A stretch of DNA of 22,662 bases. It comes from DATJFQ01 sp035495555 (GTDB lineage Bacteria > Acidobacteriota > Vicinamibacteria > Vicinamibacterales > 2-12-FULL-66-21). The stretch covers positions 1 to 22,662 of the forward strand of contig DATJFQ010000016.1 in the NCBI GenBank assembly GCA_035495555.1, given 5' to 3'. Positions 8,277 to 15,236 of this stretch are shown piece by piece. Under the pieces are notes generated by a model, which had not been told where the DNA came from, did not search any database, and saw only the letters and a list, made by a program, of their open reading frames with translations. Within the stretch, counting starts at the first letter, position 1; the number at the start of each line of letters is the position of its first letter. The translations under genes and the position numbers were made by a program.

Positions 8277-9457
8277 TGATCCCGGAACGTCCCTCGCTCG
8301 AGCGTCGCGTGCTCGCCGCGCTCGACGGATCTGGCAGCGGCTCGCCACGCATTCCGGTCGTCCTTGGGGGGTGCGGCACCGGGCGGTCGTCTCTGCTCCT
8401 GCGGCTGCGTGACCTGATCGGCCGGACCGAATCGCAGTACGTCGATATCGAGCGGGTGGCGACGACGCCGGAGCGTTTCCTCGGGTCCGTCCGAGGCACG
8501 TCGCCGTTCCCGGACCACGTGCACGGATCGCAGCCGCCGTCGCACAGCGGAGCGCGCGACGCATTCGATGCGGCGCTCGCGTTCCTCGATACGGCGCGGG
8601 CGCCAGGCATGCAGCCCGCGACCTTCCTGCTGGACGAATTCCTCGAGCTGCGCACGTTCGAGAGCTTCCCCGGTCTGCGCGGCGTGCTGCGCGATCTGAT
8701 CGGGGCGCTCGCATCCAGCGGCAATCGCTTCGTGCTGACGTCGCGCTACAGCGCGCGCGCGCAGCGGCTGCTGCGCGATGCGCCGCCACAGTTTGAAATC
8801 ATTCACGTCGCGCCGCTCACCGCCTCCGAAGTGAGCGCGACGCTGCCGACCCTCGACCCGGAGCCGCACGGGGACGAAGAAGACGAGCACGAGCGTCGTC
8901 GGGACGAGCTGTCGCAGGTCGTTCAGGCGCTCTCCGACGGCCGCCCGTCGTACGCGCGGGCGATTGCGGAAGCCGCGGTCGAGATGGGGCGGCGTGAAGC
9001 CGCCGATCCCGTCAGCGCGCTGGCGTCACTGCTGGCACCGGGTGCGCGGCTGGCCGAAGCCTGCCGCTTCTGCTACGAGCTTCGTCTGCACCGTGCCCGC
9101 GGATACGGAGCGCTCAAGGCGATCCTCGAAGTCCTCGCCGAGCAGGAACCGCTCACGCTGACCGAGATCGCGCACCGGCTGCACCGCACGCCGGGGTCGA
9201 CGAAAGACTATCTGTCCTGGCTGGAAGACGTCGACTTGATTCAGTCGCGTCAGAAGCGCTACAGCTTCGCCGATCCGATGCTCCGGCTCTGGGTGCGCAT
9301 CCACTGCCGCGCCGTGCCCCCCTCCGACGAAGACATCGCGCGCGAACTGCACGGGTACGTGATCGACCGGCTGCCGCAGGGCGGCGAACTCCTCGCCATC
9401 GCCGGCACAGCGGCGCCCGAACGCGAGAAGTCCTGGGGGATCATCGAGATAGATTAA
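8273..9457 (+). CDS. AAA-type ATPase with C-terminal winged helix, Walker A Lys replaced by Arg
   Basis: This 394-residue protein looks like an archaeal-type AAA ATPase (ATPase_2/DUF234 architecture). The P-loop region reads GGCGTGRS (32-39), so the normally invariant lysine is Arg38. The Walker B stretch is TFLLDEF (117-123), a sensor-1-like strand is RFVLTSRYS (152-160), an acidic linker spans about 196-211, a winged helix spans about 278-332, and the C-terminal SFADPMLRLWVR (331-342) is typical of DUF234-type proteins. It probably binds nucleotide and may act as a regulator or STAND-like switch; no partner is known. It overlaps the hutU stop by four bases (ATGATGA; a second ATG at 8276 is possible), so it is translationally coupled with histidine degradation. 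The gene is convergent with rnc. Confidence 0.8.
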   Translation: MMIPERPSLERRVLAALDGSGSGSPRIPVVLGGCGTGRSSLLLRLRDLIGRTESQYVDIERVATTPERFLGSVRGTSPFPDHVHGSQPPSHSGARDAFDAALAFLDTARAPGMQPATFLLDEFLELRTFESFPGLRGVLRDLIGALASSGNRFVLTSRYSARAQRLLRDAPPQFEIIHVAPLTASEVSATLPTLDPEPHGDEEDEHERRRDELSQVVQALSDGRPSYARAIAEAAVEMGRREAADPVSALASLLAPGARLAEACRFCYELRLHRARGYGALKAILEVLAEQEPLTLTEIAHRLHRTPGSTKDYLSWLEDVDLIQSRQKRYSFADPMLRLWVRIHCRAVPPSDEDIARELHGYVIDRLPQGGELLAIAGTAAPEREKSWGIIEID

Positions 9458-9463
9458 AGATAA

Positions 9464-9526
9464 CTCCCAAATCCCAACTCCCAACTGTCAACTGGGAACT
9501 GAGAGCTGGGAACTGGGATCCGGCAA
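9464..9526. repeat. Nine-unit heptanucleotide array with inverted core between convergent genes
   Basis: The 72-base gap between the ATPase and rnc stops is almost filled by units in strict 7-base phase: CTCCCAA, ATCCCAA, CTCCCAA, CTGTCAA, CTGGGAA, CTGAGAG, CTGGGAA, CTGGGAT, CCGGCAA. The first three have the core TCCCA and the later ones its reverse complement TGGGA, so the array folds on itself through 5-base blocks spaced by two bases, in either strand's transcript. It may act as a two-way transcription terminator or be a member of a dispersed heptamer repeat family. The unit CTCCCAA also occurs at 21024-21030 (minus strand). Confidence 0.7.
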
Positions 9527-9529
9527 CTT

Positions 9530-10501
9530 TCATTGCGTGAGTTGTTCGAGCGCGGCTTTCGCCGCGGCTTGCGCAGCCTCCTTTTTGCTCTTTCCATCCG
9601 CGCGCGCGACGGCTTCTCCGCCGATCACGACCTCGACGACGAACCGCTTGCGGTGATCGGGACCGATTTCGTCTGCAAGCCGGTACACGGGGAGGCCGTG
9701 TCCGTTGGACTGGAGCCACTCCTGCAGCGCCGATTTCCAGTCTTCGGTGAACGCCACGGCCGCTCCCGTGCGATGCGCCTCCTCCAAAAGATCGGCGAAT
9801 TGGCGGTTGATGAAGGCGCTGACGGGCTCGATCCCGCCGTCCAGATAGATCGCGGCGAGGAGCGCCTCGTAACAGTCGGCGATGAGCGCGTGCTTCCGCC
9901 GGCCGCCGGTCTTCTCTTCCCCGCGCCCGAGAATGAGGAAGTCGCCGAGGTTGATCGCCTCGCCGAGCCGCGCGAGCGACGCCGCCGACACCAGCGATGC
10001 CTTGAGCTTCGACTTCTGCCCTTCGTTGTGCTGCGGGAATTGCCTGAACAGCATGTCCGCGACGACGAAGCCGAGGACGGAGTCGCCGAGAAACTCCATG
10101 GATTCGTTGTCGAACACTCCGCCGCTCGCGTCTTCGTGGACGCGGGACCGATGCGTCAGCGCGTGCTCGAGGAGCCCGCGATCCCTGAACCGGTATCCGA
10201 TGGCCTGTTCGAGCGGGGCGAGTTCGGACCCGAACGGGACCACCCGTGCCCCTTTCATCTCGTCGCGGTGGCTCTCGATGATGCGCTGCGCCGCATCGGC
10301 CTCTTCCTCATGAACCGCGACGCGCTTCTCCCACGCGCCGGTGTTCAGGGCCAGCGGAAAGGCGGTGCGTGAGTTGCTGCTCAGGAGCACGGCGTCGATG
10401 CCGTGCGTCTCGAGCAGGCCGCGCACGACGCTGGCTTCGACATCAGAGGGGGTCGCGAAGACGACGACCAGCCGCGGCAGCTCGTGGTCCCGGTCCGCCA
10501 C
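9530..10501 (-). CDS. rnc: Ribonuclease III with N-terminal DUF2007 domain
   Basis: RNase III cuts double-stranded RNA during rRNA maturation and mRNA/antisense turnover. The 323-residue protein is about 80-100 residues longer than usual. Residues about 8-78 look like a DUF2007 (putative signal-transducing) domain, including the conserved EAxxVRGLLETHGIDA start. The catalytic domain spans about 94-235, with the signature NESMEFLGDSVL (132-143; Glu136, Asp140) and the second acidic pair in ADCYEALLAAIYLD (Asp209, Glu212). A double-stranded-RNA-binding domain covers about 252-322, ending in GKSKKEAAQAAAKAAL. The start is GTG, one base after the stop of the upstream phosphatase gene, so the two are coupled. 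An internal ATG at codon 82 (10258) could give a conventional short form, but the frame upstream is clearly coding. Confidence 0.93.
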   Translation of the reverse strand: MADRDHELPRLVVVFATPSDVEASVVRGLLETHGIDAVLLSSNSRTAFPLALNTGAWEKRVAVHEEEADAAQRIIESHRDEMKGARVVPFGSELAPLEQAIGYRFRDRGLLEHALTHRSRVHEDASGGVFDNESMEFLGDSVLGFVVADMLFRQFPQHNEGQKSKLKASLVSAASLARLGEAINLGDFLILGRGEEKTGGRRKHALIADCYEALLAAIYLDGGIEPVSAFINRQFADLLEEAHRTGAAVAFTEDWKSALQEWLQSNGHGLPVYRLADEIGPDHRKRFVVEVVIGGEAVARADGKSKKEAAQAAAKAALEQLTQ

Positions 10502-10502
10502 G

Positions 10503-12593
10503 CTAGACGGCGACCCGCTCGACAGCGGCGGCCGCTTCCTCCACCTTGATCAGAATCATGGTCATGTCGTCGTGCTGGTCGGCGCCGTCCACGAACGATT
10601 CGACTTCGCGCAGGATGCGCTCCCGCAATTCGCCGGTCTCCAGGTGGCCGTGTTCGGCGACGAGGCTCCCGAGGCGTGCATCGCCGAACAGGTCCTGCTG
10701 CGGGTTCATCGCCTCGCTGATGCCGTCGGTATACAGGACGAAGACGTCGCCGGGGTGCAGATCGACGCGCGCTTCTTCGAGCAGCTCCTCGAATTTTTCC
10801 TGCGCGCCGGGGATTCGGAGCCCGACGACGAGGCCGCTCGGCGTGAGCACCTGGACGTCGCCGCCCTCGCAATCGCCGGGCAGGTACAGCAGCGGCGTGT
10901 GGCCGGCGCGCGCAAACGTCAGCACGCGCGCCCGCAGGTCGATCACGGCATAGGTCATCGTGATGAAGCTGCGCGTGTCGAGGTTATCGGAAATGATCCG
11001 GTTCACCTCGAGCAGCAGCTGGTGGGGCGACTGGTAGATCTTGCTCAGCGAGAGCATGAGCCCTTTCAGCTCCGCCATGTAGAGCGCCGCCGACGTACCC
11101 TTGCCGGAAACGTCAGCGATCAGGACACCGATCCGCTCCTGGCCGAGCGGGAAAAAATCATAGTAATCGCCGCCGACCTCGCGCGCGGGCACGCAGAGCG
11201 CGGTAACGCCGAGGCCCGGGAAGTTCAGCGCGCCGCGGGGCAGCAGCGACATCTGGATCTGCCGCGCGATACGCAGTTCCTCGTCCAGCCGCTTCTTCTC
11301 GGCGGCCGTCTGCAGCAGGTTCTCGATGCTGCCGGTCATCTGATTGAACGAGTCCGCCAGCTCGCCGAGCTGGTCGCGCGAGCGGACCGCAATCCGGTGC
11401 GTGAAGTCCCCCTGGCGGACGCGTTCGGTACCCATGAACAGCTCGTGGACCGAACTCGTGATCGACCGCGCGAGCGCCAGCCCCATCACGAGCGCAACCG
11501 CCTCGATGATGAGGAACATGATGCCGATCGCAACGAGGAAGAACATCAGCGCGTCGGCGAGCCGCATCCCGCCGACGAGCATCGACTGCGCGCTCGAGAG
11601 CTGCCCGTACAGCTCGCGCAGCCGGTAGCCCAGTGCCAGCGTATCGCGGTGAAGGCCTGCCGCGTCCCAGCGGTAGATGTCGAGCTGCGTCAGGCTCTTT
11701 TCGAAGAAGACCGAGCCGCGGCCGTTCCCGCCGTTCATCGGCGCGCTGTCGTTCCGGATGGCGCGGCTGTCGAACACGTCTTCCAGATTGACCCCGGTCT
11801 GCTGACGAAGCCGCGCGATCACCTGATCGTCAACGGGAATTTCGACGACCACGGCTCCGATGCCGCCTGCGACCTTCACGATCGCGCGCACGAGCAGATC
11901 CTCTTCGGCGGTGGACTCGTGGCTCCTGACGCCGAAGGTCCCCACGAACACTTCCTGGTTGTTCAGCCAGGACGGAATGTTCGCGGGCGCGGGCATCCGC
12001 TTCCACGGTCCCATCGCGATCGGCGGCGCGTCGCGTGGCACGTAGGCGATCGACAGCGCCGGGTAATCGCGCTGTCGGATCCGGTAGACGCGTTGAACGG
12101 TTTCCTGCGCCGCGCCTGGGCTGCGTGTAATCTCGGTGGCCGCCGCCTGGGCGCTGAGCCGTGCGTCGTCCATGATCTGGTCGTATCCGTCCTTGAACAG
12201 ATACGCGCTGACGTTCATGAACACGAGGTTGCCGGCAAAAAGAAAGAACACCAGAATCAGCAGCGCGGGCACCACGCCGATGAAGATGTACGAGAGAATC
12301 AGCTTCCGCCGGACGCGCCAGAGCAGGCGCCGCTTGACGAGCACGAACAGGCGCCAGCCGAACCAGACCAGCGAAACGATCATGGCGAGCGTGGCCGCGC
12401 CGCTGAAAACGGCCGCGATCGCAGGAAGGGGCGCCAGCGTGCGCCAGAGTGCAAGCAGGAGCTTCAGCGCGACCGCGATCAGGAACAGGCGGCCCGCCCA
12501 CGTGCGGAACATCAGATCACGCGAGGTGACGGGCGGCGCGTCATCGGTGCGGCGCACCGGCAGCGTGATCTCCGGACGTCGTGCGCGCGCCAT
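10503..12593 (-). CDS. Membrane-bound RsbU/SpoIIE-type serine phosphatase with HAMP domain
   Basis: This 696-residue inner-membrane sensor phosphatase has hydrophobic segments at about 33-51, 60-82 and 98-122, a large extracytoplasmic sensor region of about 125-345, a fourth membrane segment at about 346-373, a HAMP linker at about 371-424, a short coiled coil (about 425-450) and a PPM/SpoIIE catalytic domain at about 465-685. Metal-binding aspartates appear in EVGGDYYDF (472-480), IADVSGKGTSAAL (492-504), YTDGISEA (621-628) and HDDMTMIL (674-681). Family members dephosphorylate anti-sigma-factor antagonists in partner-switching pathways. No anti-sigma factor or antagonist gene is nearby. Translation starts at ATG 12593, 16 bases from the divergent trans-sulfuration gene, and rnc follows after one base. 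Confidence 0.92.
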   Translation of the reverse strand: MARARRPEITLPVRRTDDAPPVTSRDLMFRTWAGRLFLIAVALKLLLALWRTLAPLPAIAAVFSGAATLAMIVSLVWFGWRLFVLVKRRLLWRVRRKLILSYIFIGVVPALLILVFFLFAGNLVFMNVSAYLFKDGYDQIMDDARLSAQAAATEITRSPGAAQETVQRVYRIRQRDYPALSIAYVPRDAPPIAMGPWKRMPAPANIPSWLNNQEVFVGTFGVRSHESTAEEDLLVRAIVKVAGGIGAVVVEIPVDDQVIARLRQQTGVNLEDVFDSRAIRNDSAPMNGGNGRGSVFFEKSLTQLDIYRWDAAGLHRDTLALGYRLRELYGQLSSAQSMLVGGMRLADALMFFLVAIGIMFLIIEAVALVMGLALARSITSSVHELFMGTERVRQGDFTHRIAVRSRDQLGELADSFNQMTGSIENLLQTAAEKKRLDEELRIARQIQMSLLPRGALNFPGLGVTALCVPAREVGGDYYDFFPLGQERIGVLIADVSGKGTSAALYMAELKGLMLSLSKIYQSPHQLLLEVNRIISDNLDTRSFITMTYAVIDLRARVLTFARAGHTPLLYLPGDCEGGDVQVLTPSGLVVGLRIPGAQEKFEELLEEARVDLHPGDVFVLYTDGISEAMNPQQDLFGDARLGSLVAEHGHLETGELRERILREVESFVDGADQHDDMTMILIKVEEAAAAVERVAV

Positions 12594-12598
12594 GTGCG

Positions 12599-12604
12599 AT
12601 TATT
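12599..12604 (-). promoter_or_regulatory. Possible -10 element in the divergent phosphatase/trans-sulfuration gap
   Basis: The 16-base gap holds a small AT-rich core in GC-rich surroundings. On the minus strand it gives AATAAT, five of six to the -10 consensus, five bases before the phosphatase ATG. On the plus strand the same bases give GATTAT (12598-12603), four of six, six bases before the ATG at 12610. Both positions would produce leaderless messages. No -35 boxes are apparent. Confidence 0.25.
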
Positions 12605-12609
12605 ACAGC

Positions 12610-13761
12610 ATGGATCTGCCGAAACACGCGCGCTTCTCGACCGTGTGCATCCACGCCGGTCAGACGCCCGATCCGGGCACCGGCGCGATCATCACGCCGA
12701 TCTTCCAGACGTCGACGTACGTTCAGGACGAGCTCGGGCACCACAAAGGCTACGAGTACGCGCGCACGCAGAACCCGACCCGCGCGGCGCTGGAGGCCAA
12801 CGTGGCCGCGATCGAGGGCGGTTATGCCGGCTATGCCTTCGCGTCGGGTATGGCGGCCATCGGCGCGATCGCGTCGGCGCTCCGGAGCGGCGACCACGTC
12901 GTGGTGACCGACAACACCTACGGCGGGACGTTTCGTCTCTTCGACAAGGTGTTGACGAAGTTCGGGCTGGAGTTCACGTACGTCGACACCTCGTGCGCGG
13001 ACCAGATCGAGTCGGCGCTCCGGCCCACGACGAAGATGCTGTTCGTCGAAACGCCGACCAACCCCGTGCTGCGGCTGACCGACCTGGCACGCGCCGCGGA
13101 AATCGCGCACGCGCGCGGCGTGAAGCTCGTCGTCGACAACACGTTCGCCAGCCCCGCCGTGCAGCGGCCGATCGAGTTCGGGGCCGACCTGGTCGTCCAC
13201 AGCACGACGAAATATCTGAACGGCCACAGCGACAGCGTCGGGGGCATCGTCATCGCCGCACGGGATGAAGACGCGGCGTGGCTGAAGTTCGTGCAGAACG
13301 CCGCCGGAGCGATCCTCAGCCCGTTCGATTCCTGGCTCGTCCTGCGCGGCACGAAGACGCTGACGGTCCGCATGGCGCAGCACAACGCGAACGCGATGGC
13401 GCTCGCACAGTTCCTGTCGACGCACCCGAAAGTGCAGTCCGTGATCTACCCCGGCCTCCCGTCACATCCACAGCATGAACTGGCGACCCGGCAGATGGAC
13501 GGATTTGGCGGCATGCTGTCCTTCGACGTGGGCACGTTCGAGGAAGCGCGGCGGGTCTGCAACGGTGTGCGTCTGATGGCACTGGCCGAGAGCCTCGGCG
13601 GGGTCGAAACGCTCATCAGCCACCCCGCCTCGATGACGCATGCGTCCGTCCCCCCCGAACGGCGGGCCGAAATCGGGCTTACCGAGAGCCTCGTCCGCAT
13701 CTCTGCCGGAATCGAGGACGTGCAGGACCTGATCGACGACATCGACCAGGCGCTCGCATGA
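12610..13761 (+). CDS. PLP-dependent trans-sulfuration enzyme (cystathionine gamma-synthase/lyase family)
   Basis: This 383-residue cytoplasmic enzyme belongs to the Cys/Met metabolism PLP family (MetB, MetC, MccB). It has the N-terminal FSTVCIHAGQTPDPGTGA (9-26), YARTQNPTR (50-58) that reaches into the neighbouring subunit's active site, the ASGMAAI phosphate-binding loop (78-84), Tyr104 in DNTYGGT stacking on the cofactor, VVDNTFASP (174-182), and the PLP lysine Lys201 in HSTTKYLNGHSD. The C-terminal SHPASMTH and VRISAGIEDVQDL are also typical. Residue patterns fit cystathionine gamma-synthase or gamma-lyase best, but the family is hard to split by eye. I chose ATG 12610; ATG 12592 would add six residues and overlap the divergent start codon. 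The stop overlaps the DedA start by four bases. Confidence 0.93.
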   Translation: MDLPKHARFSTVCIHAGQTPDPGTGAIITPIFQTSTYVQDELGHHKGYEYARTQNPTRAALEANVAAIEGGYAGYAFASGMAAIGAIASALRSGDHVVVTDNTYGGTFRLFDKVLTKFGLEFTYVDTSCADQIESALRPTTKMLFVETPTNPVLRLTDLARAAEIAHARGVKLVVDNTFASPAVQRPIEFGADLVVHSTTKYLNGHSDSVGGIVIAARDEDAAWLKFVQNAAGAILSPFDSWLVLRGTKTLTVRMAQHNANAMALAQFLSTHPKVQSVIYPGLPSHPQHELATRQMDGFGGMLSFDVGTFEEARRVCNGVRLMALAESLGGVETLISHPASMTHASVPPERRAEIGLTESLVRISAGIEDVQDLIDDIDQALA

Positions 13762-14429
13762 AGCACCTCGTCGACATCCTGCTCCACGTCGACAAGCACC
13801 TGCTGGATTTCGTCGCCGCTTACGGCGGCTGGGTCTACGCGCTGCTGTTCGCGATCATCTTTGCCGAGACCGGGTTCGTCGTGACGCCGTTCCTGCCGGG
13901 CGACTCGCTGCTCTTTGCCGCCGGCGCACTCTGCGCGACCGGGAACTTGAACGTCTATGGCACCATCGCCCTGCTGGCCGGCGCGGCCTTTGGCGGGAAT
14001 GCGGTCAATTACGCGGTCGGCCGATTCATCGGGCCGCGCGCGTTCCAGTCAGGAGCGGTCTCGGAGCGGCTGCTGAACCCTGAGCACCTCCGCCGGGCCC
14101 ACGCCTTCTTCGAGCAGTACGGGGGAAAGGCCGTCGTACTCAGCCGGTTCGTCCCGATCGTGAGGACCTTCGTCCCGTTTGTGGCAGGGGCGGCGTCGAT
14201 GTCGCCGCCGGCGTTCATGTTTTACAACATCACCGGCGCGCTCGGCTGGGTTGTGCTCTGCACCATGGCGGGATACCTCTTCGGCAACATCCCGGTGGTT
14301 CGCAACAATTTCTCGCTGGTCACCATCGGCATCGTCATTGTGTCGCTGTTACCGATGATGATCGAGTTGATCCGGCACAAGCGGTCTGGCGCCGGTCAGC
14401 GCGTCGATTCGCCGATCCAGCGCAGGTAA
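13758..14429 (+). CDS. DedA-family membrane protein
   Basis: This 223-residue inner-membrane protein of the DedA/VTT family has family motifs FAETGFVVTPFLPGDSLL (35-52), GGNAVNYAVGRFIGPR (79-94) with the paired re-entrant loops, and FFEQYGGKAVVLSRFVPIVR (117-136) followed by FVPFVAGAASM. Hydrophobic helices lie near 24-38, 48-60, 66-86, 137-150, 158-176 and 186-203. Members act as undecaprenyl-phosphate or phospholipid flippases or affect membrane potential; this one cannot be placed more closely. The acidic Glu37 and Asp49 and basic Arg130 and Arg136 needed for function are present. It overlaps the trans-sulfuration gene at ATGA and its last 34 bases overlap the convergent cutA gene. Confidence 0.93.
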   Translation: MKHLVDILLHVDKHLLDFVAAYGGWVYALLFAIIFAETGFVVTPFLPGDSLLFAAGALCATGNLNVYGTIALLAGAAFGGNAVNYAVGRFIGPRAFQSGAVSERLLNPEHLRRAHAFFEQYGGKAVVLSRFVPIVRTFVPFVAGAASMSPPAFMFYNITGALGWVVLCTMAGYLFGNIPVVRNNFSLVTIGIVIVSLLPMMIELIRHKRSGAGQRVDSPIQRR

Positions 14430-14731
14430 GCTTCGTTGCCGTCGAGAATCGGCACGACCACGAATTCAGGCACTTCGTACGGGTGCATCTCGCGGACCCG
14501 GTCCCAGAGTTCAGCGGTCCGCTCCCGCGTCGTCTTGATGACGACCTGACGTTCCGTTTCCTGCTCGATCCGGCCCTCCCATCGATACACCGACTCCATC
14601 GCCGGCAGGAGGTTCACACACGCCGCGAGGCGCTCGTCGACCAGCGACCGGGCGAAGCCCGCCGTATCCGCGTCCAGCGGCAGCGTGGTCAAGACGAGGA
14701 CGTAATCAGCAGAGATTTTTGCGTCAGTCAT
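14396..14731 (-). CDS. cutA: Divalent cation tolerance protein CutA
   Basis: This 111-residue protein matches CutA, a trimeric PII-like fold linked to copper tolerance and found across life. It has DERLAACVNLLPAMESVYRW (32-51), IKTTRER (65-71) and the C-terminal HPYEVPEFVVVPI (83-95) followed by YLRWI. Cys38 in AACVN is the usual metal-binding candidate. The ATG at 14731 gives the normal length; the frame upstream to 14788 would overlap the ftsB start. Its 3' end overlaps dedA by 34 bases on the opposite strand. It is 55 bases from divergent ftsB. Confidence 0.93.
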   Translation of the reverse strand: MTDAKISADYVLVLTTLPLDADTAGFARSLVDERLAACVNLLPAMESVYRWEGRIEQETERQVVIKTTRERTAELWDRVREMHPYEVPEFVVVPILDGNEAYLRWIGESTR

Positions 14732-14770
14732 GTAATTGGTGGGCTGCGTCGAGACGAAAGTATTGTACAA

Positions 14771-14776
14771 AGGAAG
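14771..14776 (+). promoter_or_regulatory. Ribosome-binding site supporting the ftsB start at 14787
   Basis: AGGAAG lies ten bases before ATG 14787, long but acceptable spacing, and supports that codon over the in-frame TTG at 14736. Just before it, TATTGT (14761-14766) could be a -10 element; the palindrome TTGTACAA (14763-14770) overlaps it. Confidence 0.35.
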
Positions 14777-14786
14777 CCTCCAACGC

Positions 14787-15176
14787 ATGCGCCAGAACGC
14801 CGCCCAGGCTGCCAGGCCTGCTGTCAGCCATCAGGCCCCCCTCCGGGGCCGTGCCCGACAGGCCGCGATCCCATCGCCCTCGTCATTCCGCCGGCGTGCC
14901 GTCAACTACACGTTGACGTTCATTACAGTTGTCCTGGTGGTCGACGCGCTCGTCGGCGACAAGGGGCTCCTGGAGACGATGAGAGCGCGGAAGCAGTACG
15001 CGGAGGTTGCCGCCTCGCTTGCCTCGATGCAGTCGGAGAACGATCGGCTGCGGGATCAAATCCATCGGTTGACGAGCGACCCTGAGACCATCGAATCCGT
15101 CGCGCGGGAGGAGCTCGGCCTCATCCGCCCCGGCGAGCTCGTCTTCGTGGTCAAGGACGTCGATCGCAAGCCGTAA
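14787..15176 (+). CDS. ftsB: FtsB/DivIC-like septum formation initiator
   Basis: This 129-residue bitopic membrane protein has the layout of the FtsB/DivIC family: a basic cytoplasmic N-terminus (1-38), one membrane span at about 40-57, then a coiled coil at about 60-98 that starts GDKGLLETMR and contains the SENDRLRDQIHRL heptads, and the conserved tail DPETIESVAREELGLIRPGE (98-117). FtsB joins FtsL and FtsQ in the divisome and passes the constriction signal to FtsW/FtsI. The N-terminal cytoplasmic part is longer than the few residues of E. coli FtsB. ATG 14787 is supported by an upstream AGGAAG. The sigma factor follows on the same strand after about 60 bases. Enolase, a frequent neighbour of ftsB, is absent here. 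Confidence 0.85.
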   Translation: MRQNAAQAARPAVSHQAPLRGRARQAAIPSPSSFRRRAVNYTLTFITVVLVVDALVGDKGLLETMRARKQYAEVAASLASMQSENDRLRDQIHRLTSDPETIESVAREELGLIRPGELVFVVKDVDRKP

Positions 15177-15236
15177 AACGGACCCGAAGGCCGGAACCCG
15201 GTCAACTCGGCCGAGCATTTGCAATTGCTCCTGCCG

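Noticed and set aside
9530..10258. Conventional short RNase III starting at codon 82
   Set aside because: Kept only as an alternative: the upstream 81 codons are in frame, look like DUF2007, and connect by one base to the preceding gene.
10341..13268. A 975-codon plus-strand open frame
   Set aside because: It runs antisense to rnc and the phosphatase and out of frame with the trans-sulfuration gene. Its protein is rich in Arg, His, Glu and Asp repeats without any domain, the usual shadow of GC-rich codon bias; the genes beneath it have full family motifs.
14763..14770. Palindrome TTGTACAA as an operator in the cutA-ftsB gap
   Set aside because: An eight-base palindrome is short enough to occur by chance and no second copy lies beside it; it may simply be part of a -10 region.
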